A DNA stretch of 56,539 bases. Source: Tissierellia bacterium (lineage in GTDB: Bacteria > Bacillota > Clostridia > Peptostreptococcales > Acidaminobacteraceae). A program made the translations under genes and the position numbers. The DNA is taken from NCBI GenBank assembly GCA_012838225.1, contig DUPT01000035.1, positions 1 to 56,539 on the forward strand, written 5' to 3'. Shown piece by piece: positions 47,971 through 56,222 of this stretch (positions within the stretch are counted from its first letter, which is position 1; each line of letters starts with the position of its first letter). The notes under the pieces are model-generated. The model searched no databases. It was given only the letters and a program-made list of their open reading frames with translations, and had not been told where the DNA came from.

Positions 47971-48908
47971 GACATGCTCCTTCCGATGCGGTCTTTCACG
48001 AAGTGGATGCCAAGGTTTGTCACCAGGATGACCGCCATCAAAATGATTCCGACACTAAAGCGGATATCATAGTCGAGCCCCTGGGTCTCCTTGAGACCGG
48101 CCAGCATGGTCGAGGTCAGGGTCCGGGTGATATTGAACGGATTGAAGGTCGGACCGATCATGGAGTTACCGGCCACCATCGACACCGCCGTCGCCTCTCC
48201 GAAGGCTCGGCCCAGTCCCAGGATCAAACCGGCAAAAATACCGGATTTGGCCGAGGTCAACACGACTCGAAAATTCGTCTGCGTCGTCGTCGCCCCTAAA
48301 GCCAGCGACCCCTCGACCAGCTCTCGCGGCACGGCATTGATGGCCACGATCGCCAGGGAGGTCATGGTCGGAAACACCATGATCGCCAGCAGGATCGAGA
48401 CGGCCAGCAGCGAATTACCGCCATAGGTCGAAAAGCCGGCCATTGCCGCCAGTGAGTCGACCCAGCGCACGATCACACCGGCGGCAAACACCCCGTAGAC
48501 GACCGAGGGGATCGCCGCCAAGAGCTCAACGATCGTCGTCATGATGCGCGATAGACTCCTGGGCGCAATCTTGGTAATGAAAAGCGCAGTCAACACCGAA
48601 ATCGGAAAAGAGATCAGCAAAGCCCCCAGGGCGGAGATGATCGTATTGATGACGATAAAGGCCACCCCATAGATGGCACTGTCTTGGCGCCACTGAAAGC
48701 CGGTCAGGAATTTACCTATCGGGTAGGCTCCGCCGGGATAGCTCGGCAAAAAAGGGCCGATCCCCTTACGAACGATAAAGACGATAATTAAAATAATAAA
48801 GATGGCGGAGATGAATCCGGCCAGCCAGAACAGGCCTTTAAAGAACTTATCCCAGCCCTTCTTGCGGCGCTGATAGGCTTCCGATATCAAGTGGTGTTTT
48901 GAGTCCAT
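47967..48908 (-). CDS. pstC: Phosphate ABC transporter permease PstC
   Basis: 313 residues, six membrane helices, EAA loop near PRELVEGSLALGATTTQTNF. Partner of PstA. Confidence 0.96.
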   Translation of the reverse strand: MDSKHHLISEAYQRRKKGWDKFFKGLFWLAGFISAIFIILIIVFIVRKGIGPFLPSYPGGAYPIGKFLTGFQWRQDSAIYGVAFIVINTIISALGALLISFPISVLTALFITKIAPRSLSRIMTTIVELLAAIPSVVYGVFAAGVIVRWVDSLAAMAGFSTYGGNSLLAVSILLAIMVFPTMTSLAIVAINAVPRELVEGSLALGATTTQTNFRVVLTSAKSGIFAGLILGLGRAFGEATAVSMVAGNSMIGPTFNPFNITRTLTSTMLAGLKETQGLDYDIRFSVGIILMAVILVTNLGIHFVKDRIGRSMS

Positions 48909-48925
48909 AGACTACCTCATAACAT

Positions 48926-48957
48926 GAAAAGGAGGGCTTAGCATCGCTGCTAAGCCC
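48926..48957 (-). terminator. Intra-operon hairpin between pstS and pstC
   Basis: On the minus strand AGGGCTTAGCA pairs with TGCTAAGCCCT around GCGA, with a short T-run. A weak terminator or mRNA-stabilising end that would raise pstS over the rest. Confidence 0.75.
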
Positions 48958-48977
48958 TGCCGGTAATAAAGTGTGTC

Positions 48978-49961
48978 CTACAGTTCTTCCCAGGTGGTCA
49001 ACTGGCCCACGATGATGTCGTGGATCTGTTGTTGGGTGATCTCGCTCAGCGGGTTGGAACTCTCGACGACGACGACCACCGCGTCTTGACAATACTCACC
49101 ACTCAGCATACCATCGCTGACGGTTTCATTGTCACCGAACTTGCGTGAAGCAAATCCGATATCGCCGGCATTGGCGCCGTCTTTTTCTTCACCGAGGACT
49201 CGCTTGAAGCCATCACCGGAACCGGTGTGGTCCATGTTGAATTCAAAGGCGACTTCGGCTTGGAAGGCTTCCAGAGCAGCCTTGAGGGTCTTATCGACCG
49301 AGGTCGATCCGCGGGTGCGCAGGGTGATTCCGGAGTAATCGGTCGCCGGATCAAAGCCATCAACTGTTTCAGCAACTTCCGACCACGGCTTGGCACTGGA
49401 GAGATCCACGATCCCGCCGGCACCATCGACGGCACTGAGGCCCTCTTCTGATTCCGTGATAAAGGCGATGAAGGCTCTGGTCAGCGCTTCGGCTTCGTCA
49501 CTTTCAAAGTCGCCGGCTGCTCGAGTCACATAGCTGAAGGGGCGCTTCAGGCTGTAGTCGTCTGAGAGAACGTTTTCGATCGTCGGCTCAACACCTTCGA
49601 AGTTCAGAGGCTTGAGGTTGTTGGCGGCAAAGTCGGTCGTCAGCGAGACATAACCGATGCCATTGACGTCATTACCGACCTTCGAGGCCATGTCGCCGTT
49701 ACCGGAGGTTTCGACAGCCGAGGCGGTCAGGGTTTCTTCGTCTTTGTCAAAGCCGATTCCGCCTTCAAAGGCTTCTCGGGTACCGGAGGTGGCATCGCGG
49801 GTGTAGACGTGGATCTCACCGCTGAGGCCTTCGGCCGGTTCTTCGACCGGGTCAGGGGTTTCCGCCGGTGCTTCCGCGGCCGGTGTGTCGGTGGAGCAAG
49901 CCACCAGCATCAGGGCGGTGACTAGCAAAACGACAAGCAGTGTGCTTAATTTACGCTTCAT
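48978..49961 (-). CDS. pstS: Phosphate-binding lipoprotein PstS with circularly permuted domain order
   Basis: 327 residues; signal peptide with lipobox LVAC (Cys 22) and a Pro/Glu linker. Residues 47-190 hold what is normally the second half of PstS: TRDATSGTREAFEGG, GNDVNGIGYVSL, EGVEPTIENV, then the usual C-terminal region. Residues 211-327 hold what is normally the first half: ITLRTRGSTSVDK, TGSGDGFKRVL, DIGFASRKF, NPLSEITQQQ, ending IIVGQLTTWEEL. The usual joint (ITNWKE to VVxREEGSGTRE) is open and the usual termini are joined. A TTAACA at 50029-50034 upstream could be part of a PhoP box, but the repeats are not clear. Confidence 0.9.
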   Translation of the reverse strand: MKRKLSTLLVVLLVTALMLVACSTDTPAAEAPAETPDPVEEPAEGLSGEIHVYTRDATSGTREAFEGGIGFDKDEETLTASAVETSGNGDMASKVGNDVNGIGYVSLTTDFAANNLKPLNFEGVEPTIENVLSDDYSLKRPFSYVTRAAGDFESDEAEALTRAFIAFITESEEGLSAVDGAGGIVDLSSAKPWSEVAETVDGFDPATDYSGITLRTRGSTSVDKTLKAALEAFQAEVAFEFNMDHTGSGDGFKRVLGEEKDGANAGDIGFASRKFGDNETVSDGMLSGEYCQDAVVVVVESSNPLSEITQQQIHDIIVGQLTTWEEL

Positions 49962-50041
49962 ATTATTCTCCTTCTTTAGTCGTACAAGATGAGTCTAACA
50001 AGGATTCATTAAGCAGGTATTGTCGTTATGTTAAGGGCGGG

Positions 50042-51739
50042 TTAATTCCCTAATGGGAGCTTTACGATAAAGGTCGAGCCCTCGCCCACGACACTCTTGA
50101 CATCGATCGTGCCGCGAAACGAGATCACGATATGCTTGGCGATCGCCAGCCCCAGACCGGTCCCCGGCACATCGAGGCTCCTTGCCTTATCGACCCGGTA
50201 GAAGCGCTCGAAGATGCGCTGGGCATCGACCTTATTGATGCCGATCCCCTCATCGCTCACCTCCAGCACGAACTGATCGTGTTGGCTCTGAGCCCGGATG
50301 GTGACACGACCGCCCTCGGGCTTCGAGTATTTGACCCCGTTTTCGAACAGGTTGATGACGAGCTGCTTGAACAGATTGACATTGCCATAGACCTGAGCAT
50401 CGCCATAGCTGTAGTGTCGGACGACCTCGATCCGTTCATGGGCCTGAGCAATCGAATCGAGCATATCGACGATCGAATCGAGCGTCTCATAGGGATCGAA
50501 CCATTCTTTATTGGTATTGCTGCGCTCATCCTTTTCGATCTCGGATAAGACGAACAGGTCGGTCACCAGATCATTCAACCGATCGACCTCCTGATTGATG
50601 ATACTAAGGAAGTGATGCCTCGTCTTGGGATCGACCTCGGCTTCGATCATCGTCTCGGTAAAGCCCTTGATCGACGTCAGCGGCGTCTTTAGCTCATGCG
50701 AGACATTCGACACAAAGTCGCGCCTCATCTCCTGGAGCTTGGTCTGACCGGTGACATCCTCAAATGTCAGCACCACCCCGATGACATTCTCGCCATCGAG
50801 GATCGGTGAGGCCAGGACCCGGATATCGGTATAGTTGATCCGCAACTGATCCTCGATGATCCGGTTCTTTTTACTTTTCAACAGCTTATCGATGGCATCG
50901 GAGATGCGGGAGTTTCGAATGACTTCGAGGATATTGCGATCGACCACCTTTTCGGGATCGAATTCAAACAGATAGCCGGCTTGGGAATTGGCCCGAAGGA
51001 CAAGCTTTTGCCGATCGACCGCGATCACGCCGATCGCGATCGAACCAAAGACGGCTTCGTTTTCGATCGCCTGACGGTTGAGCCGGGTGATCAGCTGCTC
51101 GATATGATCGACCATCGAATTGGCGGCAAAGGCCACCTCCCCGACGGCCTCATCATCGGCCACATAGATATGCTTGGTGTGATCACCCTCCTTAAGGGCT
51201 TGAAAGAAGGTGATGAACCGATCGGCCAAATCGCGCAGCGTCCGACTGGCCCGCAGGCTCCAGATGCCCCCGGCAATCATCGCCAGGACCAATCCGCCGA
51301 TCAAGTATTGCCGCCAGTTCGATTGGATCAAGCCCTGATCGGCCCGAGAAAAGATCGAGACATAGCCCGGGATATCGCGTGAGTAGCGGGTAAAGACATA
51401 GATCCTTTGACCGGTCGAGGAGGTCACCTTGGCCTCATTCAACTGAGAAAAATTGATTTCGGTATGTCCAAAGATATTATGGAATTGAGGGGATTCATAG
51501 ATCGGTCGGCCCTGTCGGTTATGGATCTGGATGCCGAAAATAAACGGGGCCTCGGCTTCATCGAGCTGATCGACCTGACCGGCCTCGTATTGATTGGAAA
51601 CAAAAGTGGCGAACCTGGCCATGGTGGCAAACTTCGCCGCAGTTTCATCTTGTTTGGCATTGATCGTTCCCAGCAGGCCAAAGATGAGGGCGACCGCCAG
51701 GACGAGCGTCAGACTATAGAGCAGGATCCTTTTGTTCAT
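50042..51739 (-). CDS. phoR: Phosphate sensor histidine kinase PhoR
   Basis: 565 residues: helix 8-25, extracellular domain, second helix near 142-160, HAMP, PAS (about 235-330), HisKA with VSNVSHELKTPLTSIKGF (phospho-acceptor His), HATPase with GIGINK and GTGLGLAIAK. ATG 51739 overlaps the phoP stop (TGATG). Confidence 0.94.
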   Translation of the reverse strand: MNKRILLYSLTLVLAVALIFGLLGTINAKQDETAAKFATMARFATFVSNQYEAGQVDQLDEAEAPFIFGIQIHNRQGRPIYESPQFHNIFGHTEINFSQLNEAKVTSSTGQRIYVFTRYSRDIPGYVSIFSRADQGLIQSNWRQYLIGGLVLAMIAGGIWSLRASRTLRDLADRFITFFQALKEGDHTKHIYVADDEAVGEVAFAANSMVDHIEQLITRLNRQAIENEAVFGSIAIGVIAVDRQKLVLRANSQAGYLFEFDPEKVVDRNILEVIRNSRISDAIDKLLKSKKNRIIEDQLRINYTDIRVLASPILDGENVIGVVLTFEDVTGQTKLQEMRRDFVSNVSHELKTPLTSIKGFTETMIEAEVDPKTRHHFLSIINQEVDRLNDLVTDLFVLSEIEKDERSNTNKEWFDPYETLDSIVDMLDSIAQAHERIEVVRHYSYGDAQVYGNVNLFKQLVINLFENGVKYSKPEGGRVTIRAQSQHDQFVLEVSDEGIGINKVDAQRIFERFYRVDKARSLDVPGTGLGLAIAKHIVISFRGTIDVKSVVGEGSTFIVKLPLGN

Positions 51740-52407
51740 CAAACGATTTTATAACCAATTCCCCGGACAGTTTTGATCAGACTATCATCATCGAGCTTAG
51801 AGCGCAGATGACGGATATGGACATCGACCGTCCGACTCTCACCAAAGTATTCATAGCCCCAGATCTTATCGAGCAGAAAGCTTCGGGTCAGGACACGGCC
51901 CCGGTTTTCGGCCAAAAATTTCAGAAGCATGAATTCCTTGAGGGTCAGCTCGATCGGCTCGCCCGCTTTTTCGACGGTGAACTCTTCGCTGTTGATGATC
52001 AGATCATCGATCTGGATCACGCCCTCACTCGAGGTCTCATCCGTCCGCCGAAGCAGAGCTTTGACCCTGGCCAACAGCTCCCGCACGCTAAAGGGCTTGG
52101 TGACATAGTCATCGGCCCCCATCTCGAGACCGACCACCTTATCAAGCTCGGTGCTCTTGGCCGTCAGCATGATGATCGGCATCTTCTTATACTCAGGCTG
52201 CTTCCTCAGCATACTACACAGCGTCAGCCCATCGATCTTAGGCAGCATCAGATCAAGGATCAGCAGATCATAGCGGGTCTGCTTGATCTTATCGATCCCC
52301 TCTTCCCCATCGAGAGCATAATCGACCTGATAGCCTTCTTGCTCGAGATTGAACCGGATGAGTTCAATAATGTTTTGTTGGTCCTCAATAATCAAAATCT
52401 TTTTCAT
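51739..52407 (-). CDS. phoP: Phosphate response regulator PhoP
   Basis: 222 residues: receiver domain with acceptor Asp in LLILDLMLPKIDG, then an OmpR-type winged helix (SRTVDVHIRHLRSKL). ATG 52407 with AGGGTG upstream. It heads phoPR-pstSCAB-phoU; its targets probably include pstS. The family symbol follows the Bacillus convention. Confidence 0.93.
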   Translation of the reverse strand: MKKILIIEDQQNIIELIRFNLEQEGYQVDYALDGEEGIDKIKQTRYDLLILDLMLPKIDGLTLCSMLRKQPEYKKMPIIMLTAKSTELDKVVGLEMGADDYVTKPFSVRELLARVKALLRRTDETSSEGVIQIDDLIINSEEFTVEKAGEPIELTLKEFMLLKFLAENRGRVLTRSFLLDKIWGYEYFGESRTVDVHIRHLRSKLDDDSLIKTVRGIGYKIV

Positions 52408-52477
52408 CTTCACCCTTTCCATACACTTCCAATATAACACAGCTTGGCCAAACCGGCCGACTTCTTTTCTTCCGATA

Positions 52478-52509
52478 TTGTAAACTATATAAATAAATCC
52501 AGTTGACAC
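52478..52509 (+). promoter_or_regulatory. BirA-type biotin operator upstream of bioB
   Basis: TTGTAAAC (52478-52485), 16 bases, GTTGACAC (52502-52509): an inverted repeat with the sequence and spacing of BirA sites (TTGTnAAC...GTTnACAA). The right half contains the bioB -35 box, so binding would block transcription when biotin is plentiful. Confidence 0.75.
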
Positions 52510-52530
52510 TTCAGATCAGCCTGCTACACT
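52503..52530 (+). promoter_or_regulatory. bioB promoter
   Basis: TTGACA (52503-52508), 16 bases, TACACT (52525-52530). Confidence 0.6.
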
Positions 52531-52564
52531 TAAACCATCGCGACTGATAAAAGGAGTGACTGAT

Positions 52565-53533
52565 ATGCTAACTACATTAAAACATATGATTGTTAACGGT
52601 ATGTTAATAGACCGAGCCCAGGCTCTAAAACTGATCGATCAACCCCTGGCGGCATTAGCCGAAGGGGCGGATGAGCTCCGGCGTCACTTTTGTCAAGACC
52701 GGTTCGATCTGTGCACCATCGTCAGCGCCAAAAGCGGCCGGTGTCCAGAGGACTGTGCCTACTGCGCCCAAAGCGCTCATCACCCGGTGAAGGATGTCCC
52801 CGTCCATCCACTGCTGTCTCAGGCTGAGTTAGTGGCTGATGCTAGGCGCCAGGCTCAAGCCGGTACCTTTCGGTATTCGATCGTGACCTCGGGCCACAGC
52901 CTGTCTCAACCGGAGATCGATTCAATCGCTCAGGCCATCACCGCCATCAAAAAAGAAGTCGGCATCGAGGTCTGTCTCTCCCTCGGACTGCTCGATCAGG
53001 CCAGCTTTGAGCAGCTAAAGCAGGCCGGGGCTTCTCGGGTCCACTGCAATCTCGAGACCTCCAAGCGTTTCTTTCCAAGGATCTGTTCGACCCATCGGTT
53101 TGAGGATAAAATCAAGACCCTAAAGGCCGCCGCTCAGGCCGGCTTCTCATTATGTAGCGGCGGGATCATCGGACTGGGTGAGACCATGGTCGATCGGATC
53201 GATTGGATCCTGAGTGCCAGGGAACTGGGGGTCGAGTCGATCCCCATCAACCTACTCAATCCGATCGCCGGGACACCGCTGGCGGGACAAGCCATCTTAT
53301 CGCCCCAAGAGCTTCAGCGGACTGTTGCCATCGCCCGTTGGCTGGTCCCGAAGGGAACGATCCGGTTGGCCGGTGGCCGAGGCCTGCTGCCCGATAAGGG
53401 CCGACAGTGCTTTCAGAGCGGTGCCAATGGCGCCATCACCGGCGATATGCTGACGACCCAGGGGATCAGTCCCGCCACCGATCGACAGCTGCTCAAGGAG
53501 CTTGGCTTTAAGCTAGACCGATCAAGCGACTAG
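52565..53533 (+). CDS. bioB: Biotin synthase
   Basis: 322 residues, radical-SAM enzyme that inserts sulfur into dethiobiotin. Radical-SAM cluster in GRCPEDCAYCAQSAHH (CxxxCxxC), substrate segment VHCNLETS, and PINLLNPIAGTPL. I chose ATG 52565 with AAGGAG 8 bases upstream; GTG 52556 would lie on that site. No other biotin-synthesis gene is here, so it may finish imported precursors. Confidence 0.95.
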   Translation: MLTTLKHMIVNGMLIDRAQALKLIDQPLAALAEGADELRRHFCQDRFDLCTIVSAKSGRCPEDCAYCAQSAHHPVKDVPVHPLLSQAELVADARRQAQAGTFRYSIVTSGHSLSQPEIDSIAQAITAIKKEVGIEVCLSLGLLDQASFEQLKQAGASRVHCNLETSKRFFPRICSTHRFEDKIKTLKAAAQAGFSLCSGGIIGLGETMVDRIDWILSARELGVESIPINLLNPIAGTPLAGQAILSPQELQRTVAIARWLVPKGTIRLAGGRGLLPDKGRQCFQSGANGAITGDMLTTQGISPATDRQLLKELGFKLDRSSD

Positions 53534-53559
53534 ACGCTACCCGTCTTAGCTCGTTTTTT
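53527..53559 (+). terminator. Terminator after bioB
   Basis: CTAGACG pairs with CGTCTTAG (one bulge), extended by outer CGA/TCG pairs, then six T. The stem includes the bioB stop codon. Confidence 0.65.
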
Positions 53560-53600
53560 GATGAAGCGACAACTTCTACCGGAGGAATTGGCAACCAGCT

Positions 53601-53639
53601 AAAGAAAAAGCTCACCGCTATCTAGCGATAACCGTGAGC
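53601..53639 (-). terminator. Terminator after the ECF S-component gene
   Basis: On the minus strand GCTCAC pairs with GTGAGC around an inner CGCTA/TAGCG hairpin, followed by TTTTTCTTT. Confidence 0.75.
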
Positions 53640-53648
53640 AGACACTTT

Positions 53649-54176
53649 TCAATCGATATTTTCCCAGACCCCTGCCAGCGAACCATGCAGGATGAAGGCT
53701 AGGACGATATTGGCGATCGAGGCGATCAACAGAAACGGCAGCATGGTCAGTAGGCCCATGGCCGCATCCCGTCCCGCTATGATCCCAAGCGCCAGCATCG
53801 AGATGCCGAGAGATACCGGACCGTTCATAAAGGTACCGACCGCCCCGGTGATCAATCGATTCATCATCGGCGTCGTCCTTGGCGCCATCACACGGTGGAC
53901 CCAGCCGAAGACATACATCGTCAGAGCCATCGCGATCGCGACCGCTAAATGGATCGGCAGTGATAAGGGAAAGCCTGAGGTCAGGGCCGTCGCCAGATGG
54001 CCCAGTAGACCGATCACCGCACCCAGCGCCGGACCTAACACAAGCGCTGCCAGGAAGGCCGGCAAGGAGTCAAAGGCGATCGTGCCAAAGATCTTGATAT
54101 TGGCTCCGACAAACGACAATGCAATAAACAGGGCAGTGATAACCAACTGTTTGGTAGTGATACGAGCGGTTTTCAT
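53649..54176 (-). CDS. ECF transporter S component, probably for a cobalamin precursor
   Basis: 175 residues, about six membrane helices. Its core FGTIAFDSLPAFLAALVLGP, then IGLLGHLATALTSGFPLSLP, resembles the alpha-ribazole transporter CblT group. No energising subunits are adjacent, as in group II ECF systems that share a common module. The cobalamin riboswitch directly upstream supports a B12-related substrate. Biotin (BioY) is less likely despite the neighbouring bioB. Confidence 0.8.
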   Translation of the reverse strand: MKTARITTKQLVITALFIALSFVGANIKIFGTIAFDSLPAFLAALVLGPALGAVIGLLGHLATALTSGFPLSLPIHLAVAIAMALTMYVFGWVHRVMAPRTTPMMNRLITGAVGTFMNGPVSLGISMLALGIIAGRDAAMGLLTMLPFLLIASIANIVLAFILHGSLAGVWENID

Positions 54177-54189
54177 AGATCAATCCTCC

Positions 54190-54223
54190 AGATAAAAAGA
54201 TCTCAGCCCAAAGGACTAAGATC
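54190..54223 (-). terminator. Riboswitch-controlled terminator
   Basis: On the minus strand GATCTTAG pairs with CTGAGATC (one G-U) around a 9-base loop, followed by TTTTT and 8 bases later the ribosome site. Probable OFF expression platform of the cobalamin riboswitch. Confidence 0.75.
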
Positions 54224-54325
54224 CTACTAGTAGATTAACCGCCCGAGCATTCCGGACATAGCCCATCTGCTAGAGATCCTCATATCCTGTGAGGCCTCAA
54301 GTTAGTCGACAAGCCGATCGGCTTG

Positions 54326-54483
54326 GTGCTGGCAGGTCTTCCGACTCGACTTCTTCGTTTATTCGAACCTTCCCGGATCGCTCCAGTGGTTGCCCTGGGG
54401 CATTCGATAAACTCCATCTTACGGCAGCAGGACTGTTCAGGTCTTCCACCTGATTCCCTCTTGGCACTTCTAGTGACCAGCAC
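54326..54483 (-). promoter_or_regulatory. Cobalamin riboswitch
   Basis: On the minus strand P1 is GTGCTGG/CCAGCAC (54477-54483 with 54326-54332). The core GGGAATCAGGTGGAAGACCTG followed by CAGTCCTGCTGCCGTAA matches the GGAA..GGTG..AA.CC....C.G.CC.GC pattern. The B12 box AGTCGGAAGACCTGCCA is at 54330-54346. A TATAAT box stands just upstream (54488-54493). The 342-base gap between the S-component gene and the acetyltransferase gene is filled by this element, its terminator and promoter. Confidence 0.93.
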
Positions 54484-54518
54484 ACTCATTATACTACAAA
54501 CGAAACGAAAAGATAGCC

Positions 54519-55511
54519 TCAATAAAGTCGTTTGGCCAGCCAGATGTCGGGCTTACCGATGCCATTGGCATCCGGGATCACCCCAACGACCTGATAGCCG
54601 AGCTTCTGATAGAACTCGTAGGGATGCGCCCGATAGTTTTTCACCTGAGCTATTCGATCGAACGTCTGATCATACAGGTCGACGCCTGAAAGCGAGGTCT
54701 TTCCATCGATATCATCACTTCCGAGATAGACGGTGATGCCGCCTTGTCGAATGATTTCACGCTCGATATAGTCGACCAATTGGCTGCCGATGCCGCGGTG
54801 CTGATAGGCCGCCTTGACCCCCAGCGGATGAAGCTCCCAGCCGGTCCGGCCATATTGGGGGATCGCTCCGACGAGGCCGATGAGCTCGCCTTGGTCGATG
54901 GCGACAAATAGCAGTTTCGGTTTCTTCTTCATCTGATGAAGATCCATCTTGGCACTGTGTCTATCGTAGCCGAGCACCTCTGTCATAAGCTCAGCCGCCG
55001 GCTCCAACAGCTTTTCGTCAAAGGGTAGGATCAGGTAGTAGGTAGACTCCGCCCTAGCCGGCTGTTCTTCCGGCAGCGGCTTTTCCTCCTCGGCTGCTTG
55101 ATCGATATAGGTCAGATCGTTGGCTTCACACCACCGGCGGGCGATGTCGATCAATGCCTGATCGCGATAGGCATACCAGGCCTTACTTAGGCCTAGGCTT
55201 TCGACGCCGTCTTTAAACCGGCGAAAGGCACCCCTTCCCTGCAGGGCTTTCTCTAACAGCCGGTAGTGACCATGGTCCTCCAGTTCGTTTGTAAAACCCA
55301 CCATCAGCTGATAAGCATCCACCTCGTCCGCCAAGGGACCTCGAAGCCATTCGTCGGCCTCACACCAATCAGGATCATCCTCCTCCCATAGATCATCCAT
55401 ATAAGGTGACAGGCGGCGAAACTCACCCGTTTCTCGGTTAAAGAGCAATAGGCTGTCTCGGTCGATCAGGCTCAGATGGAATACGATATCGTCTAAATCA
55501 AGTGGTTTCAT
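54519..55511 (-). CDS. UPF0158 domain fused to an AAC(6')-like GNAT acetyltransferase
   Basis: 330 residues. Residues 1-130 are a UPF0158 domain (DDIVFHLSLID...LFNRETGEF...SKAWYAYRDQALIDIARRWCE). Residues 155-330 are a GNAT domain close to enterococcal AAC(6')-Ii: AIPQYGRTGWELHPLGV, QHRGIGSQLVDYIE (acetyl-CoA loop), RQGGITVYLGSDD, HPYEFYQKLGY, KPDIWLAK at the end. ATG 55511 has GAGGAG upstream. Whether it acts on aminoglycosides is not shown by sequence; it may acetylate proteins or polyamines. Confidence 0.85.
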   Translation of the reverse strand: MKPLDLDDIVFHLSLIDRDSLLLFNRETGEFRRLSPYMDDLWEEDDPDWCEADEWLRGPLADEVDAYQLMVGFTNELEDHGHYRLLEKALQGRGAFRRFKDGVESLGLSKAWYAYRDQALIDIARRWCEANDLTYIDQAAEEEKPLPEEQPARAESTYYLILPFDEKLLEPAAELMTEVLGYDRHSAKMDLHQMKKKPKLLFVAIDQGELIGLVGAIPQYGRTGWELHPLGVKAAYQHRGIGSQLVDYIEREIIRQGGITVYLGSDDIDGKTSLSGVDLYDQTFDRIAQVKNYRAHPYEFYQKLGYQVVGVIPDANGIGKPDIWLAKRLY

Positions 55512-55539
55512 GTCATCTCCTCTAAGTCTTGGTTTTATT

Positions 55540-55938
55540 CTAGTATGGCAGGTGGTGATCATCGCACCAGGCAATGGCGATATTTCTAAGGATCCGTCGT
55601 CTGAAGTCAAGCCAGCTACCCTTAAGGCCTAAGTCCTCGATCGTTTGAAAGAAGTAGACGCTTGAGCTGTTCTCTAGCGCAGCCATCAGTGCTTCATGCT
55701 GGTCCTTGGTTGCAACTAAATGAGCAAACGCTGGCTTCATTTTCTCCGATTGGATCACCTGATCATTCGGGCAGCCTATCCAGTTACCCTCGATCAGTTG
55801 ATCGAACACCGTCTCATACCTACCGGCCCAGATCAGTTCATGGACGATGCAGGTTTCGTTTGTCGTCGGATCGAGGTAGGCTTGTTGATAGCAGTCTGTC
55901 TGATCGATCAGATCGATCAGGTCGTTTAGACGGATCAT
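55540..55938 (-). CDS. UPF0158 family protein
   Basis: 132 residues. The C-terminal part (GLKGSWLDFRRRILRNIAIAWCDDH) parallels the same region of the neighbouring fusion protein (GLSKAWYAYRDQALIDIARRWCEAN), so the two are paralogues in tandem. Function unknown. Confidence 0.75.
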   Translation of the reverse strand: MIRLNDLIDLIDQTDCYQQAYLDPTTNETCIVHELIWAGRYETVFDQLIEGNWIGCPNDQVIQSEKMKPAFAHLVATKDQHEALMAALENSSSVYFFQTIEDLGLKGSWLDFRRRILRNIAIAWCDDHHLPY

Positions 55939-56004
55939 CCCCTAGGCTCCTTCCTTAGATAGGACTATTATAACCGATGTAGCGCTCAGGCTTTTGTTGA
56001 ATAC

Positions 56005-56037
56005 AAAAAACCACCGATGATCAGTCAGTGGTTTTTC
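56005..56037 (-). terminator. Terminator of the tRNA-Leu(CAG) transcript
   Basis: On the minus strand AAACCAC pairs with GTGGTTT around an inner TGA/TCA hairpin, followed by six T. Confidence 0.85.
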
Positions 56038-56040
56038 TGG

Positions 56041-56123
56041 TGCGGATGAAGGGATTTGAACCCCCACGTACTTGCGTACACTAGGACCTGAACCTAGCGC
56101 GTCTGCCGTTCCGCCACATCCGC
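56041..56123 (-). tRNA. tRNA-Leu (anticodon CAG)
   Basis: Acceptor GCGGATG/CATCCGC, anticodon loop TTCAGGT in stem CTAGG/CCTAG, long variable arm, T loop TTCAAAT. CCA is encoded (56038-56040). Confidence 0.95.
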
Positions 56124-56136
56124 AGGTTACTTGCTA

Positions 56137-56145
56137 AGTATAGCA
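56137..56145 (-). promoter_or_regulatory. Promoter of tRNA-Leu(CAG)
   Basis: On the minus strand TGCTATACT (extended -10), 14 bases before the tRNA. With the terminator upstream, this tRNA forms its own transcript. Confidence 0.6.
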
Positions 56146-56176
56146 TAACTTGCTTCGTCGATACGATATATGGGTG

Positions 56177-56209
56177 AAAAAAGACAATTTCCGATTGGGA
56201 AAATTGTCT
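56177..56209 (-). terminator. Terminator between tRNA-Gly and tRNA-Leu(CAG)
   Basis: On the minus strand AGACAATTT pairs with AAATTGTCT around a 10-base loop, followed by six T. Confidence 0.9.
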
Positions 56210-56222
56210 GATAATACGTTGG

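Noticed and set aside
49981-50041. PhoP box upstream of pstS
   Set aside because: One TTAACA and two weak relatives at 11-base steps are visible, but the repeats are too degenerate to call.
53649-54176. BioY biotin transporter
   Set aside because: Sequence lacks the BioY pattern, resembles the CblT group, and the gene is preceded by a cobalamin riboswitch.
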